The translations under genes were made by a program, and so were the position numbers. The notes under the pieces are model-generated. The model saw only the letters and a list, made by a program, of their open reading frames with translations. It had not been told where the DNA came from and ran no database searches. Below are positions 43,272-50,850 of a stretch of DNA of 64,000 bases, in pieces. This stretch comes from Streptomyces sp. CB02923 (lineage in GTDB: Bacteria; Actinomycetota; Actinomycetes; Streptomycetales; Streptomycetaceae), in contig NZ_LWKZ01000024.1 in assembly GCF_001905005.1 (NCBI RefSeq), positions 1,085,299 to 1,149,298 on the forward strand, read 5' to 3'. The stretch's first letter is position 1, and every line of letters starts with the position of its first letter.

Positions 43272-44015
43272 ATGACACAGACAACAGCTGCCGTCCGGGC
43301 CACCGGGCTCACCAAGCGGTACGGGTCGGCCGATGCCCGGGTGGTCGCGCTCGCCGGCGTCGATGTGGAGTTCCACCGCGGTGAGTTCACCGCGATCATG
43401 GGGCCGTCCGGTTCCGGCAAGTCGACGCTGATGCACTGCGTCGCGGGCCTGGACCAGGCCGACGAGGGCACGGTGTGGATCGGGGACACCGAGTTGACGG
43501 GGCTGCGCGACGACGCCCTGACCAGCCTGCGCCGCGACCGGGTGGGGTTCGTCTTCCAGGCGTTCAACCTGCTTCCCACGCTGACCGCCCTGGAGAACAT
43601 CACGCTGCCCTTCGACCTTGCCGGCCGCGAGCCCGACCGCGAGGCGCTGGACAAGGTCGTCGCGACGCTGCACCTGCGGAACCGCCTCCACCACCGGCCC
43701 AGTCAGCTCTCCGGCGGCCAGCAGCAGCGTGTGGCTTGCGCCCGCGCGCTGGTCACCCGGCCCGAGGTGGTCTTCGCCGACGAGCCGACCGGCGCGCTGG
43801 ACTCCGCCGCCTCCGCCGAGTTGCTCGGCTTCCTGCGCCGCAGTGTGGACGACCTCGGCAGGACGGTGGCGATGGTGACCCACGAACCAAGCGCCGCCGC
43901 CTACGCGGACCGGGTGCTGTTCCTGAAGGACGGCCACCTCGTCGGCGAGATCCACTCGCCGACCGCGGACAGCGTGCTGGAGCGCATGAAGTCCTTCGAG
44001 AGGGCAGTCGTCTGA
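43272..44015 (+). CDS. ABC transporter ATP-binding protein (MacB/LolD type)
   Basis: A 247-residue ATPase from ATG 43272. Walker A is [10 protein letters not shown], the signature LSGGQQQR, Walker [14 protein letters not shown], and the H-loop MVTHEPS. The TGALDSA wording is characteristic of the LolD/MacB/FtsE-like group that pairs with FtsX-type permeases. Its stop overlaps the permease start (TGATG). Divergent from the two-component system, it is probably induced by it to expel or displace an envelope-active compound. Confidence 0.94.
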   Translation: MTQTTAAVRATGLTKRYGSADARVVALAGVDVEFHRGEFTAIMGPSGSGKSTLMHCVAGLDQADEGTVWIGDTELTGLRDDALTSLRRDRVGFVFQAFNLLPTLTALENITLPFDLAGREPDREALDKVVATLHLRNRLHHRPSQLSGGQQQRVACARALVTRPEVVFADEPTGALDSAASAELLGFLRRSVDDLGRTVAMVTHEPSAAAYADRVLFLKDGHLVGEIHSPTADSVLERMKSFERAVV

Positions 44016-46528
44016 TGTTCAGAACCATGCTGCGCGACCTGCTCGGCCACAAGGGCCGCGTGGTGATGACGCTCATCGCCATCGCGCTCGGTGTGACTGC
44101 GACGGTCGGAAGCTGGGTGGTGAGCGACTCCATCGCCACCACCCTCGCGGGCCAGGAGACCCGTAAGGACGTCGGTGTCTCGGTGCAGAGCCCCGGCAAG
44201 GACCCGGTGCTGACCACCGCGGACCGGGACCGACTGGCCGCGGTGCCCGGTGTCGCACGCGCCGAGGGCGTGATCGTCGGCCGGGCCGGGCTGGTCGGCC
44301 GCGACGGCAAGTTCGTCCGCACCACCACGGTCCTGGACCGGGCGGGCACGGACTGGAGCAACGACCGGCGGTTCACGGTCCAGTCGGGCACGGCCCCCAC
44401 CGGGCCGCGCCAGGTCGCGCTCAACAAGTCCGATGCCGACAAGGCAGGGCTCAAGGTGGGTGACACCGCACGCGTCCTGCTGGCCGGCGGGCGTACGGAC
44501 AGCGCCAAGGTGACCGCTCTGTACGAGTACAACCGGCTGGGCCCGGAGACCACACAGGACTCCGACGGGCCGTCCGACGCGGTGCCGGTGGTCGCCTACG
44601 ACACCAGGACCGCCGAGAAGCTTCTCGGTGAGCGATTCCACCGCGTCGAGCTGACCGCGGCGCCCGGCACGCGCGCCGGCGCCGTGGAAGGGGCCGCGCG
44701 GAAGACCGTCCCCACCGGCTATCACGTCGAGACGGGCGGTGCCCTGGCGGACGCCGCGGTGCGGCAGTCGGAGTCCGAGGCGCAGGAGCTGCGCATGACG
44801 ATGCTGCCGTTCGCGGCGGTCGCCCTGCTGGTCGGCGGGTTCGTCATCACCAACACCTTCACCATGCTCGTCAGCCAGCGGACCCGGCAGTTCGCGCTGC
44901 TCAGGGCCGTCGGCGCGCGCAGACGCCAGGTGCGGTCCGGGATCGTCGCCGAGGCCGTCGCGCTGGGACTCGCGGGTGGCACGATCGGCACGCTGGCCGG
45001 AGTGGCGCTGGGGCCGGCGATGATCTCGGTGATGCGTCCGGGCGGCGACGTCGACTTCACCGTCAGTCCGGTGGCTGTCCTGCTCGGGTACGGGGTCGCT
45101 CTGCTGGTGACCGTACTGGCCGCGTACAGCTCGGCGCGCCGGGCCGCGGCCGTGCCGCCGGTCGCCGCGCTGCGGACCGACGCGATCGTGCCGCGGGAGA
45201 CCAAGCGGCTGCGTGTCCTGCTGGGCCTCGGCTTCGTGGCCGTCGGCGCGGTCATGGTCATCGCCACGGCGGATCCGAGCTCTTCCAACGCCGCGCGCAT
45301 CACCGGCCTGGCAGGAGCGGTCCTCGGCGTGACCGGCATGCTCATGCTGGCACCGTTCTTCGCCGAGGTGGTCCTGCACCCGGTCGCCCGGCTGCTCGGC
45401 GCGCGGTCCCGGCCGGCGGTCCGGCTCGGGCTGCGCAACGCGGCCGGCGACCCGCGCCGCACCGCGGGCACGGCGACCGCCATCACCGTCGGTCTGGCGC
45501 TGGTCTGCTCGTTCGCGACCCTCAGTGCCTCGTTCTCCGCGCTGATCGCCTCGACGACGCGGGCCAACGTGCCCACGACGACCACGGTCCTGCAGTCCGC
45601 CGCCGGCGGCGAGTCCTCGCTCACTCTCGCCGAAGCCGGACGTGTCGGCGCGCTGCCGGGCGTCTCCCGGGTGGCGGGCAGCCGGGACGTCCTGGTCGGG
45701 CTGACCTACCCGGGCGGGAAGACCGAGCGGCGGATCTCCGCGATCGAGCCGGCCGGACTCCAGGGCGTACTGACCCCGGACATCACGGCAGGCAGCGCCG
45801 ACCTGACCCGGGGCGTGGTCATTTCGCAGAACCAGGCCGACATGCTGAACCTCGGCATGAACGACAAGATCACCCTGCATATGGACGCCAGGACCGCCAT
45901 CACCCAGACCGTGGTGGGCATCTACGATGCGACGGAGCTGCAAGCCAGCATCTTCCTGGACGTCGCCAAGGCTCCCGCGTCGCTGCGTAAACAGATCACC
46001 ACGCTGTACGCCTCCGGGCCCGACCCGGCGAAGGCGCGAGCGAGTATCCAAGCGGCTTTCCGCGAGCGTCCGGACGTTCTTGTCGGCGACCGTGAAACGC
46101 TCGTGCAACAGGGCGTCGACCAACAGTCACTGGCTTTCACGCTGATGTACGCGATGTTCGGCGTCGCGATCCTGATCGCGGTGTTCGGCGTGGTGAACAC
46201 GCTGGTGCTCTCGGTCATGGAGCGCACCCGGGAGATCGGGGTGATCCGTGCGGTGGGAGCCTCGCGTCTGTCGGTCCGCCGGACGATCCGGGTGGAGAGC
46301 ATCGTGATTTCGCTTTTCGGTGCGCTGCTCGGGGTCGTGGTGGGTGTACCCGCGGGTGCCGTCATGCAGCACGCCATGTTCGGGCAGCGGCTGTGGGACT
46401 TCTCGGTGCCCGTCGGCATCATCGCGTCGGCCCTGGCCAGTATAGCCGTCGCGGCCGTCCTGGCCGCCATGTGGCCGGCCCGCCGGGCGGCCCGTACCAA
46501 CATGTTGGCGGCCATCGCCGGCGAATAA
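44015..46528 (+). CDS. FtsX-like (MacB-type) ABC permease
   Basis: An 837-residue permease with two FtsX modules. The first helix follows RMLRDLLGHKGR-like residues (RGRVVMTLIAIALGVTATVGSWVVSD) and is followed by a large extracellular domain. The first three-helix block begins TMLPFAAVALLVGGFVITNTFTM with QRTRQFALLRAVGARRRQV. The second module starts RLGLRNAAGDPRRTAGTATAIT and ends with FGVAILIAVFGVVNTLVLSVMERTREIGVIRAVGA. The ten-helix two-module organisation is typical of actinomycete antimicrobial-peptide or lipid exporters. TGATG coupling links it to the ATPase. Confidence 0.93.
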   Translation: MFRTMLRDLLGHKGRVVMTLIAIALGVTATVGSWVVSDSIATTLAGQETRKDVGVSVQSPGKDPVLTTADRDRLAAVPGVARAEGVIVGRAGLVGRDGKFVRTTTVLDRAGTDWSNDRRFTVQSGTAPTGPRQVALNKSDADKAGLKVGDTARVLLAGGRTDSAKVTALYEYNRLGPETTQDSDGPSDAVPVVAYDTRTAEKLLGERFHRVELTAAPGTRAGAVEGAARKTVPTGYHVETGGALADAAVRQSESEAQELRMTMLPFAAVALLVGGFVITNTFTMLVSQRTRQFALLRAVGARRRQVRSGIVAEAVALGLAGGTIGTLAGVALGPAMISVMRPGGDVDFTVSPVAVLLGYGVALLVTVLAAYSSARRAAAVPPVAALRTDAIVPRETKRLRVLLGLGFVAVGAVMVIATADPSSSNAARITGLAGAVLGVTGMLMLAPFFAEVVLHPVARLLGARSRPAVRLGLRNAAGDPRRTAGTATAITVGLALVCSFATLSASFSALIASTTRANVPTTTTVLQSAAGGESSLTLAEAGRVGALPGVSRVAGSRDVLVGLTYPGGKTERRISAIEPAGLQGVLTPDITAGSADLTRGVVISQNQADMLNLGMNDKITLHMDARTAITQTVVGIYDATELQASIFLDVAKAPASLRKQITTLYASGPDPAKARASIQAAFRERPDVLVGDRETLVQQGVDQQSLAFTLMYAMFGVAILIAVFGVVNTLVLSVMERTREIGVIRAVGASRLSVRRTIRVESIVISLFGALLGVVVGVPAGAVMQHAMFGQRLWDFSVPVGIIASALASIAVAAVLAAMWPARRAARTNMLAAIAGE

Positions 46529-46896
46529 CCCGGAAACGCCCCGGAGCCGAGCAGCAGTGCCGCCGAAAGCCCACCCCACCCCAACTCACCCCACCCCACC
46601 TCACCTAACCCTTCCGCGATCCCGCAGGGATGAGCACCCACGGCCGATCGCGACCCATCAGGGCTCCCATATCTGTCACCGGCATCTGTCACCGGCTTCG
46701 ATTTCCACCCGAATACTCATCGCCGACGCCCGGCCTGCATTCGGGCCGGGCGTCTTTCGGCGGCCGGTGTTCGTCGGCGGATCGGCCCGCCGCACTCAAC
46801 GAAAGTGGCAGGCAATCAAATCCGTTCGTCGGATGTGGTCGACCTGCTTTCTTTCTACCGTTGAAGACATCAGCACACCGACAGGGAGACCGTCCC
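46529..46896. other. Intergenic region between two ABC systems
   Basis: About 370 bases. It begins with a CACCCC-rich low-complexity run (46570-46612), contains the terminator hairpin at 46725-46754, and ends in relatively A/T-rich DNA that probably holds the promoter of the second ABC operon. No gene seen. Confidence 0.6.
46725..46754 (+). terminator. Rho-independent-type terminator with T-run
   Basis: GACGCCCGGCC and its exact complement flank an eight-base loop, immediately followed by TTT. It terminates the MacB-type operon, about 200 bases after the permease stop. Confidence 0.85.
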
Positions 46897-47835
46897 ATGA
46901 TTACCCTCAACGGGCTGACCAAGCGATACGGAAGTGTCACCGCGGTCGAAGCCCTGCAGCTGAATATCGAGCCCGGGCGGGTCACCGGATTCCTCGGACC
47001 CAACGGCTCCGGCAAGTCCACGACGATGCGGATGATTCTCGGCCTGGACCGCCCGACCGCGGGAAAGGCCCTGGTCAATGGCAAGCCATACGACGAGCTG
47101 CGCTGGCCCACGCGGGAGGTAGGCGCACTCCTTGAAGCCAAGGCGCTGCATCCGGGCCGCAGCGCGCGCAAGCATCTGCTGGCGATGGCACGTAGCAACG
47201 GCATACCGGGCCGCCGGGTCGACGAGGTGCTGGAGGCGGTGGGTCTTTCCTCCGTCGCCGGGCGCAAGGTGGGGTTGTTCTCCCTCGGCATGGGCCAGCG
47301 GCTCGGTATCGCCGGCGCGCTGCTGGGCGACCCCGGTGTGCTGATCTTCGACGAGCCGGTGAACGGCCTCGACCCTGACGGTGTGCGCTGGGTTCGCCGG
47401 ATCGCCCGCTCGCTGGCCGAGGAGGGCCGGACGGTCTTCATCTCCAGCCACCTCATGAGCGAAATGCAGCAGACAGCCGACCAGCTCGTCATCATCGGCA
47501 AGGGAAGACTCATCGCGGACGAGCCGATGGAGCAGCTCATCCGGCGCAGTTCGCTCGGTACGGTCCGGGTGCGGATACCGGAGCGGCACAGCTTGGCGGA
47601 GCTGGAGCGGCGGCTCACCACAGCGGACTTCGCCGTGGAGCGCCTGGACGGTGACGTGCTGTCGGTGCGCGGGGCGACTGCCGAGCAGATCGGTGACCTC
47701 GCTCACGAAGCCGGAGCGCGCCTGCACGAACTACGCGTTCTAGCGCCTTCGCTGGAGGAGGCGTACATGGAACTGACCGCTTCCAGCGTCGAGTACGGCA
47801 CACACCAGGGCACACCGCAGACGGGGCAGGACTGA
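46897..47835 (+). CDS. ABC-2 type exporter ATP-binding protein
   Basis: A 312-residue ATPase; ATG 46897 has AGGGAG upstream. Walker A is GPNGSGKST, signature LFSLGMGQRLGIAGAL (a degenerate LSxGMxQRL typical of the DrrA/CcmA class), Walker B LIFDEPVNGLDPDG, H-loop ISSHLM. The C-terminal extension (about 215-312), with ADEPMEQLIRRSSLG and a LEEAYMELT end, matches DrrA-like antibiotic exporters. It is followed three bases later by its permease. Substrate unknown. Confidence 0.93.
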   Translation: MITLNGLTKRYGSVTAVEALQLNIEPGRVTGFLGPNGSGKSTTMRMILGLDRPTAGKALVNGKPYDELRWPTREVGALLEAKALHPGRSARKHLLAMARSNGIPGRRVDEVLEAVGLSSVAGRKVGLFSLGMGQRLGIAGALLGDPGVLIFDEPVNGLDPDGVRWVRRIARSLAEEGRTVFISSHLMSEMQQTADQLVIIGKGRLIADEPMEQLIRRSSLGTVRVRIPERHSLAELERRLTTADFAVERLDGDVLSVRGATAEQIGDLAHEAGARLHELRVLAPSLEEAYMELTASSVEYGTHQGTPQTGQD

Positions 47836-47838
47836 CTC

Positions 47839-48708
47839 ATGAGCAACAAGACCGCTCATTCCTTGACCGCACCAGCAACTCCAGCCGACCGGTCATCCGG
47901 AGATCCGATACCCTCCCGGGCGGGCGTCACCGGCTGCGGCCGGGGCGGGCTGGTCGGCGCCGTGGCCGCCGAGTGGACCAAACTCTGGACGGTGCGTTCC
48001 ACGTGGGTCGCCCTCGCCTCGACGGCAGCGTTGATCATCGCGTACACGGTCATCGCGGGCAGCGCCGCCCGGTCGGCGCGCGGCGACGGGGCCGTGGGCG
48101 GGCTGCCGACCTCACCACTGGACAACCTCGGTACGGGCGTCGCGTTCATGGGCCAGTTCGGAATCCTCGCGCTGGCCACGATGGTGATCGCGACCGAGTA
48201 CTCGACAGGCAGCATCCGTTCCACCCTCCTGTGGATACCCGTGCGTTGGCGGATGCTGCTGGCGAAGTGCCTGGTGCTCTTCCCGGTGCTCTTCCTGACG
48301 GGTGTGGTCCTCACACCGATAGGACTCGGGACCGCTGTGGCCTCACTCGGTGACGCGGCACAGCCGGTGGCGGCCGGTGACGCAGTGGGCCAGGCATTCG
48401 CGGTCGGCGGTTATCTCGGTGCCGTCGGAGTCATCGTCGTCGGCATCGGCGCGGCCGTGCGCAGCGTCGCCGGCACGCTCACCGTGGGATTCCTGCTCAT
48501 GCTGGTGCTGCCCATGACCATGCAGTCCACATCCGTGGAATTCCTGTCCAAGGCCGCCGACTACCTCCCCGGACCAGCCGGAATGAACCTGATGGGAGTC
48601 GCCGAGAACAACGCGTACGGGACAGCCACAGCGATCGGGCTGCTGATGCTGTGGGCCGTAATGGCCAACATAGCCGGGTACTGCGCCCTCCGCCTACGGG
48701 ATGCCTGA
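47839..48708 (+). CDS. ABC-2 type permease
   Basis: A 289-residue membrane protein. After a polar 35-residue leader come VAAEWTKLWTVRSTWVALAS, the standard EWTKLxxxRS motif of actinomycete ABC-2 permeases. Six hydrophobic segments follow, including ILALATMVIATEYSTGSIRSTL (the conserved EYxxGxIRxTL) and the closing LLMLWAVMANIAGYCALRLRD. It forms the membrane half of the exporter with the preceding ATPase. Confidence 0.9.
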   Translation: MSNKTAHSLTAPATPADRSSGDPIPSRAGVTGCGRGGLVGAVAAEWTKLWTVRSTWVALASTAALIIAYTVIAGSAARSARGDGAVGGLPTSPLDNLGTGVAFMGQFGILALATMVIATEYSTGSIRSTLLWIPVRWRMLLAKCLVLFPVLFLTGVVLTPIGLGTAVASLGDAAQPVAAGDAVGQAFAVGGYLGAVGVIVVGIGAAVRSVAGTLTVGFLLMLVLPMTMQSTSVEFLSKAADYLPGPAGMNLMGVAENNAYGTATAIGLLMLWAVMANIAGYCALRLRDA

Positions 48709-49411
48709 GCGGCCGCGACTGCCACAAGACGAATGCGAAGCGGCCGATGAAGCTCATGGCATAACCAGGAGGTTCTGTGGCAACTGGGCTTGCATACGCG
48801 GCGCGCATGGGGGCGGGAGATGAATTCCACGGTTACGACGTCGCGACGGGACCGGCCAGCCTGGCAAGTATTCGATCATGGGAGGGGAAGGGGAGAGGGG
48901 GAGGGAGGGGGGCGGGAGGGCGGAATGACGAGAGGCCGTGGTGGCGGAGCGGGGCGGGCGGATCGCGGGAGTTGTGCGGCAAGCTGCCGACCATCGATGG
49001 GCGGGGAGTGTCGACCAGCTGGATCCGGCCACTGAGCGGGTTTGCTGGCCGGGGGGGCGGCATTCCGCCTGTTCGCGGAGGCGGAGCGGACCGGCCCGCC
49101 GACCCGTCAGGCCGTCAGGCCGTCAGGCCGTCAGGCCGTCAGGCCGTCAGGCCGTCAGGCCGTCAGGCCGTCAGCGGGAGGATGTGGCTGTCTGTCGCGG
49201 TGGAGGAGGGGGCCCGAATGGGGTGATGCTCGATTTCCGGGATGTGCTGGGCGGCCGGTCTCCTGGTGGTCGCGTGCCACGAGGCGCTGGCTCGGCGGTA
49301 GGGCGTGCGAGACGTGGTGCAGGGAAGGTCGACGTGGGCTGCACCGTCCTTGCCGGCGACCGAAGTTCCGGCTGCGTGTGGCGTTCCGGCGGCTCGGTAG
49401 GGTGGCGGCGC
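48709..49411. other. Non-coding or decayed 700-base region with an 8-bp repeat array
   Basis: No frame shows family resemblance. A G-rich run (GGGGAGAGGGGGAGGGAGGG) lies near 48893 and the GTCAGGCC array at 49106-49174. TAGGGT at 49398-49403, nine bases before GTG 49412, resembles a Streptomyces -10 element for a leaderless transcript of the next (damaged) gene. Confidence 0.5.
49106..49174. repeat. 8-bp tandem repeat GTCAGGCC, about 8.6 perfect copies
   Basis: Eight exact GTCAGGCC units followed by a partial GTCAG. It is open in all three plus frames because 8 is not a multiple of 3, so it inflates spurious reading frames. It sits in the region between the ABC-2 permease and the damaged hypothetical gene. 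Confidence 0.95.
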
Positions 49412-50100
49412 GTGGGCGACCGCGCAGTGTGGACTCTTGCCATTGCGGTGGTTACGGGTGGCACACCGCCGTACTCGGGAGCTGGGTGGCTGGCCGGGGC
49501 AGTGCGCGGGCCGCGCGGATCCAAGCGGAGACCGTCGCGTGTGCGCAGCGCGCCGCGCGGTTGCGCGAGAGCCGCCGGACCGCGTACCTCGACTTGATCG
49601 AGCAGACGCACCGCCTCGGCGAGTTCCACTGGGTGGTCCTGGCCGTCCTGCGCAACAACTCCGGCACCGGTAGCGGTACCGGCAGCAGCGACGGGCACTG
49701 ACCCGGGCACGGGGGTGGGTCGGACACGGGGAAGGGAGGCGGGCGGGGGGGGGACGGTGGCGGCGACGGCAGCGGCAGCGGCAGCGGCAGCGGGAGCGGG
49801 AGCCTGGTGGACGTGCTCAAGGAGTTGTACGTCCGGGAGATTGCCGAGTACGCGGAGATTCGCCGGGGTGGCCGGGGCGTCGGGTTGGAGGGCCGCACGA
49901 GGCTGCGGGTGCTGCGCTTGTGCTTCAGCGGACGGCGCATACGTTTTGCCGGTGTATCAAGGTGTAGCAAGGCTGCGATGCAGGGAGAGACCGATTCTCG
50001 GGAGGAGTTCAGTGCCGCTTTCTCCGCCTTTTGGATGGCGTTGGAGGACTTCATCGATGCTGCCCGTGCCGTGCATCAGGAGGGCTGGGCAAGTCGAACG
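49412..50100 (+). pseudogene. Hypothetical helical protein gene with frameshift and in-frame TGA
   Basis: From GTG 49412 the frame reads VGDRAVWTLAIAVVTGGT, a membrane-anchor-like start. Skipping two bases at GGCACACCGCC (49460-49470) continues as AVLGSWVAGRGSARAARIQAE and RTAYLDLIEQTHRLGEFHWVVL, an anchor-plus-coiled-coil pattern common in small actinomycete proteins. The same frame then meets TGA 49699-49701 inside a Gly/Ser linker and continues LVDVLKELYVREIAEYAEIRRG and EEFSAAFSAFWMALEDFIDAARAVH. No stop follows before the methyltransferase start, so the relic is open into the next gene. One 2-bp insertion and one nonsense change would explain it. Confidence 0.6.
49768..49803. repeat. Hexanucleotide repeat (GGCAGC)4(GGGAGC)2
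   Basis: Six 6-bp units encoding a Gly-Ser linker in the frame of the damaged hypothetical gene, immediately before LVDVLKELY. Confidence 0.9.
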
Positions 50101-50145
50101 GGTCGGGGCGCGGCGGCCGTGTCGGGCGCAGTAGGGTCCTCGTTC

Positions 50146-50817
50146 ATGACCGAACTGGACTTCCTGCAGGACACCCGTGCGTCCTACGACGCCGTGGCCG
50201 AAGAGTACGCCACACACGCCAGCGGCGAACTGGCCGCGAAGCCGCTGGACCGGGGGATGCTCGCCGGGTTCGCCGACATGGTGCGGGCCGACGGGGGCGG
50301 TCCCGTGGCCGACATCGGGTGCGGCACCGGCCGGGTGACCGCGCATTTGGCCGACCTGGGTCTGTCCGTGTCCGGCATCGACCTGTCGCCGGGGATGCTC
50401 GCGGTGGCCCGTCGCCAGCACCCGGATCTGCGCTTCGACGAGGGTTCCATGCTGGCGCTGGACCTGCCCGACGGCAGCCTCGGCGGCATCGTGGCCTGGT
50501 ATTCGACCATTCACGTTCCCTTGGAGCTGCTGCCGGACGCGTTCGCCGAGTTCCACCGGGTGCTTGCGCCCGGCGGTCACCTGTTGGCCGCGTTCCAGGT
50601 GGGCGACGAACCGCTGCGTCTGGAGGAGGCCTACGGTCTGCAGGTGTCACTCGACTTCCACCGGCGGCAGCCGGACCGGATGGCCGCCCTGCTGGAGAAG
50701 GCCGGCCTGCCCGTACGTGCCCGCCTGGTACGCGAGCCCGACAGCGGCAGGTTTGCCGAGCGGACGTCGCAGGCCTTCCTCGTGGCCCGCAAACCGGGTC
50801 CGGACGCCCCCGCGTAG
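50146..50817 (+). CDS. Class I SAM-dependent methyltransferase
   Basis: A 223-residue enzyme. ATG 50146 is chosen by homology: family members begin close to FLQDTRASYDAVAEEYA. VADIGCGTGRVTAHLADLGLSVSGIDLSPGML is motifs I and II, GGIVAWYSTIHVP motif IV, and FHRVLAPGGHLLAAFQVGD motif VI. The upstream frame is open into the damaged hypothetical gene, so a fused product beginning further upstream is formally possible but unlikely. Its 3' end faces the long minus-strand ABC operon with only 33 bases between stops. Acceptor unknown; this subclass is often involved in small-molecule or ubiquinone-like methylation. Confidence 0.85.
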   Translation: MTELDFLQDTRASYDAVAEEYATHASGELAAKPLDRGMLAGFADMVRADGGGPVADIGCGTGRVTAHLADLGLSVSGIDLSPGMLAVARRQHPDLRFDEGSMLALDLPDGSLGGIVAWYSTIHVPLELLPDAFAEFHRVLAPGGHLLAAFQVGDEPLRLEEAYGLQVSLDFHRRQPDRMAALLEKAGLPVRARLVREPDSGRFAERTSQAFLVARKPGPDAPA

Positions 50818-50850
50818 CGGTAGTCCGGCAGATCAGTCCAGGACCCCGCC

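Noticed and set aside
49106-49174. Possible CRISPR array
   Set aside because: Units are only 8 bp with no spacers and no cas genes nearby; it is a simple tandem repeat.
49699-49701. Selenocysteine at the TGA in the damaged hypothetical gene
   Set aside because: It falls in a Gly/Ser linker, not an active site, and the gene also carries a frameshift. No bacterial SECIS-like hairpin was evident directly after it.
49715-50134. Plus-strand frame with an Ala-rich run
   Set aside because: The poly-Ala run is the GGCAGC repeat read in a second frame; the frame that continues the helical protein is the meaningful one.
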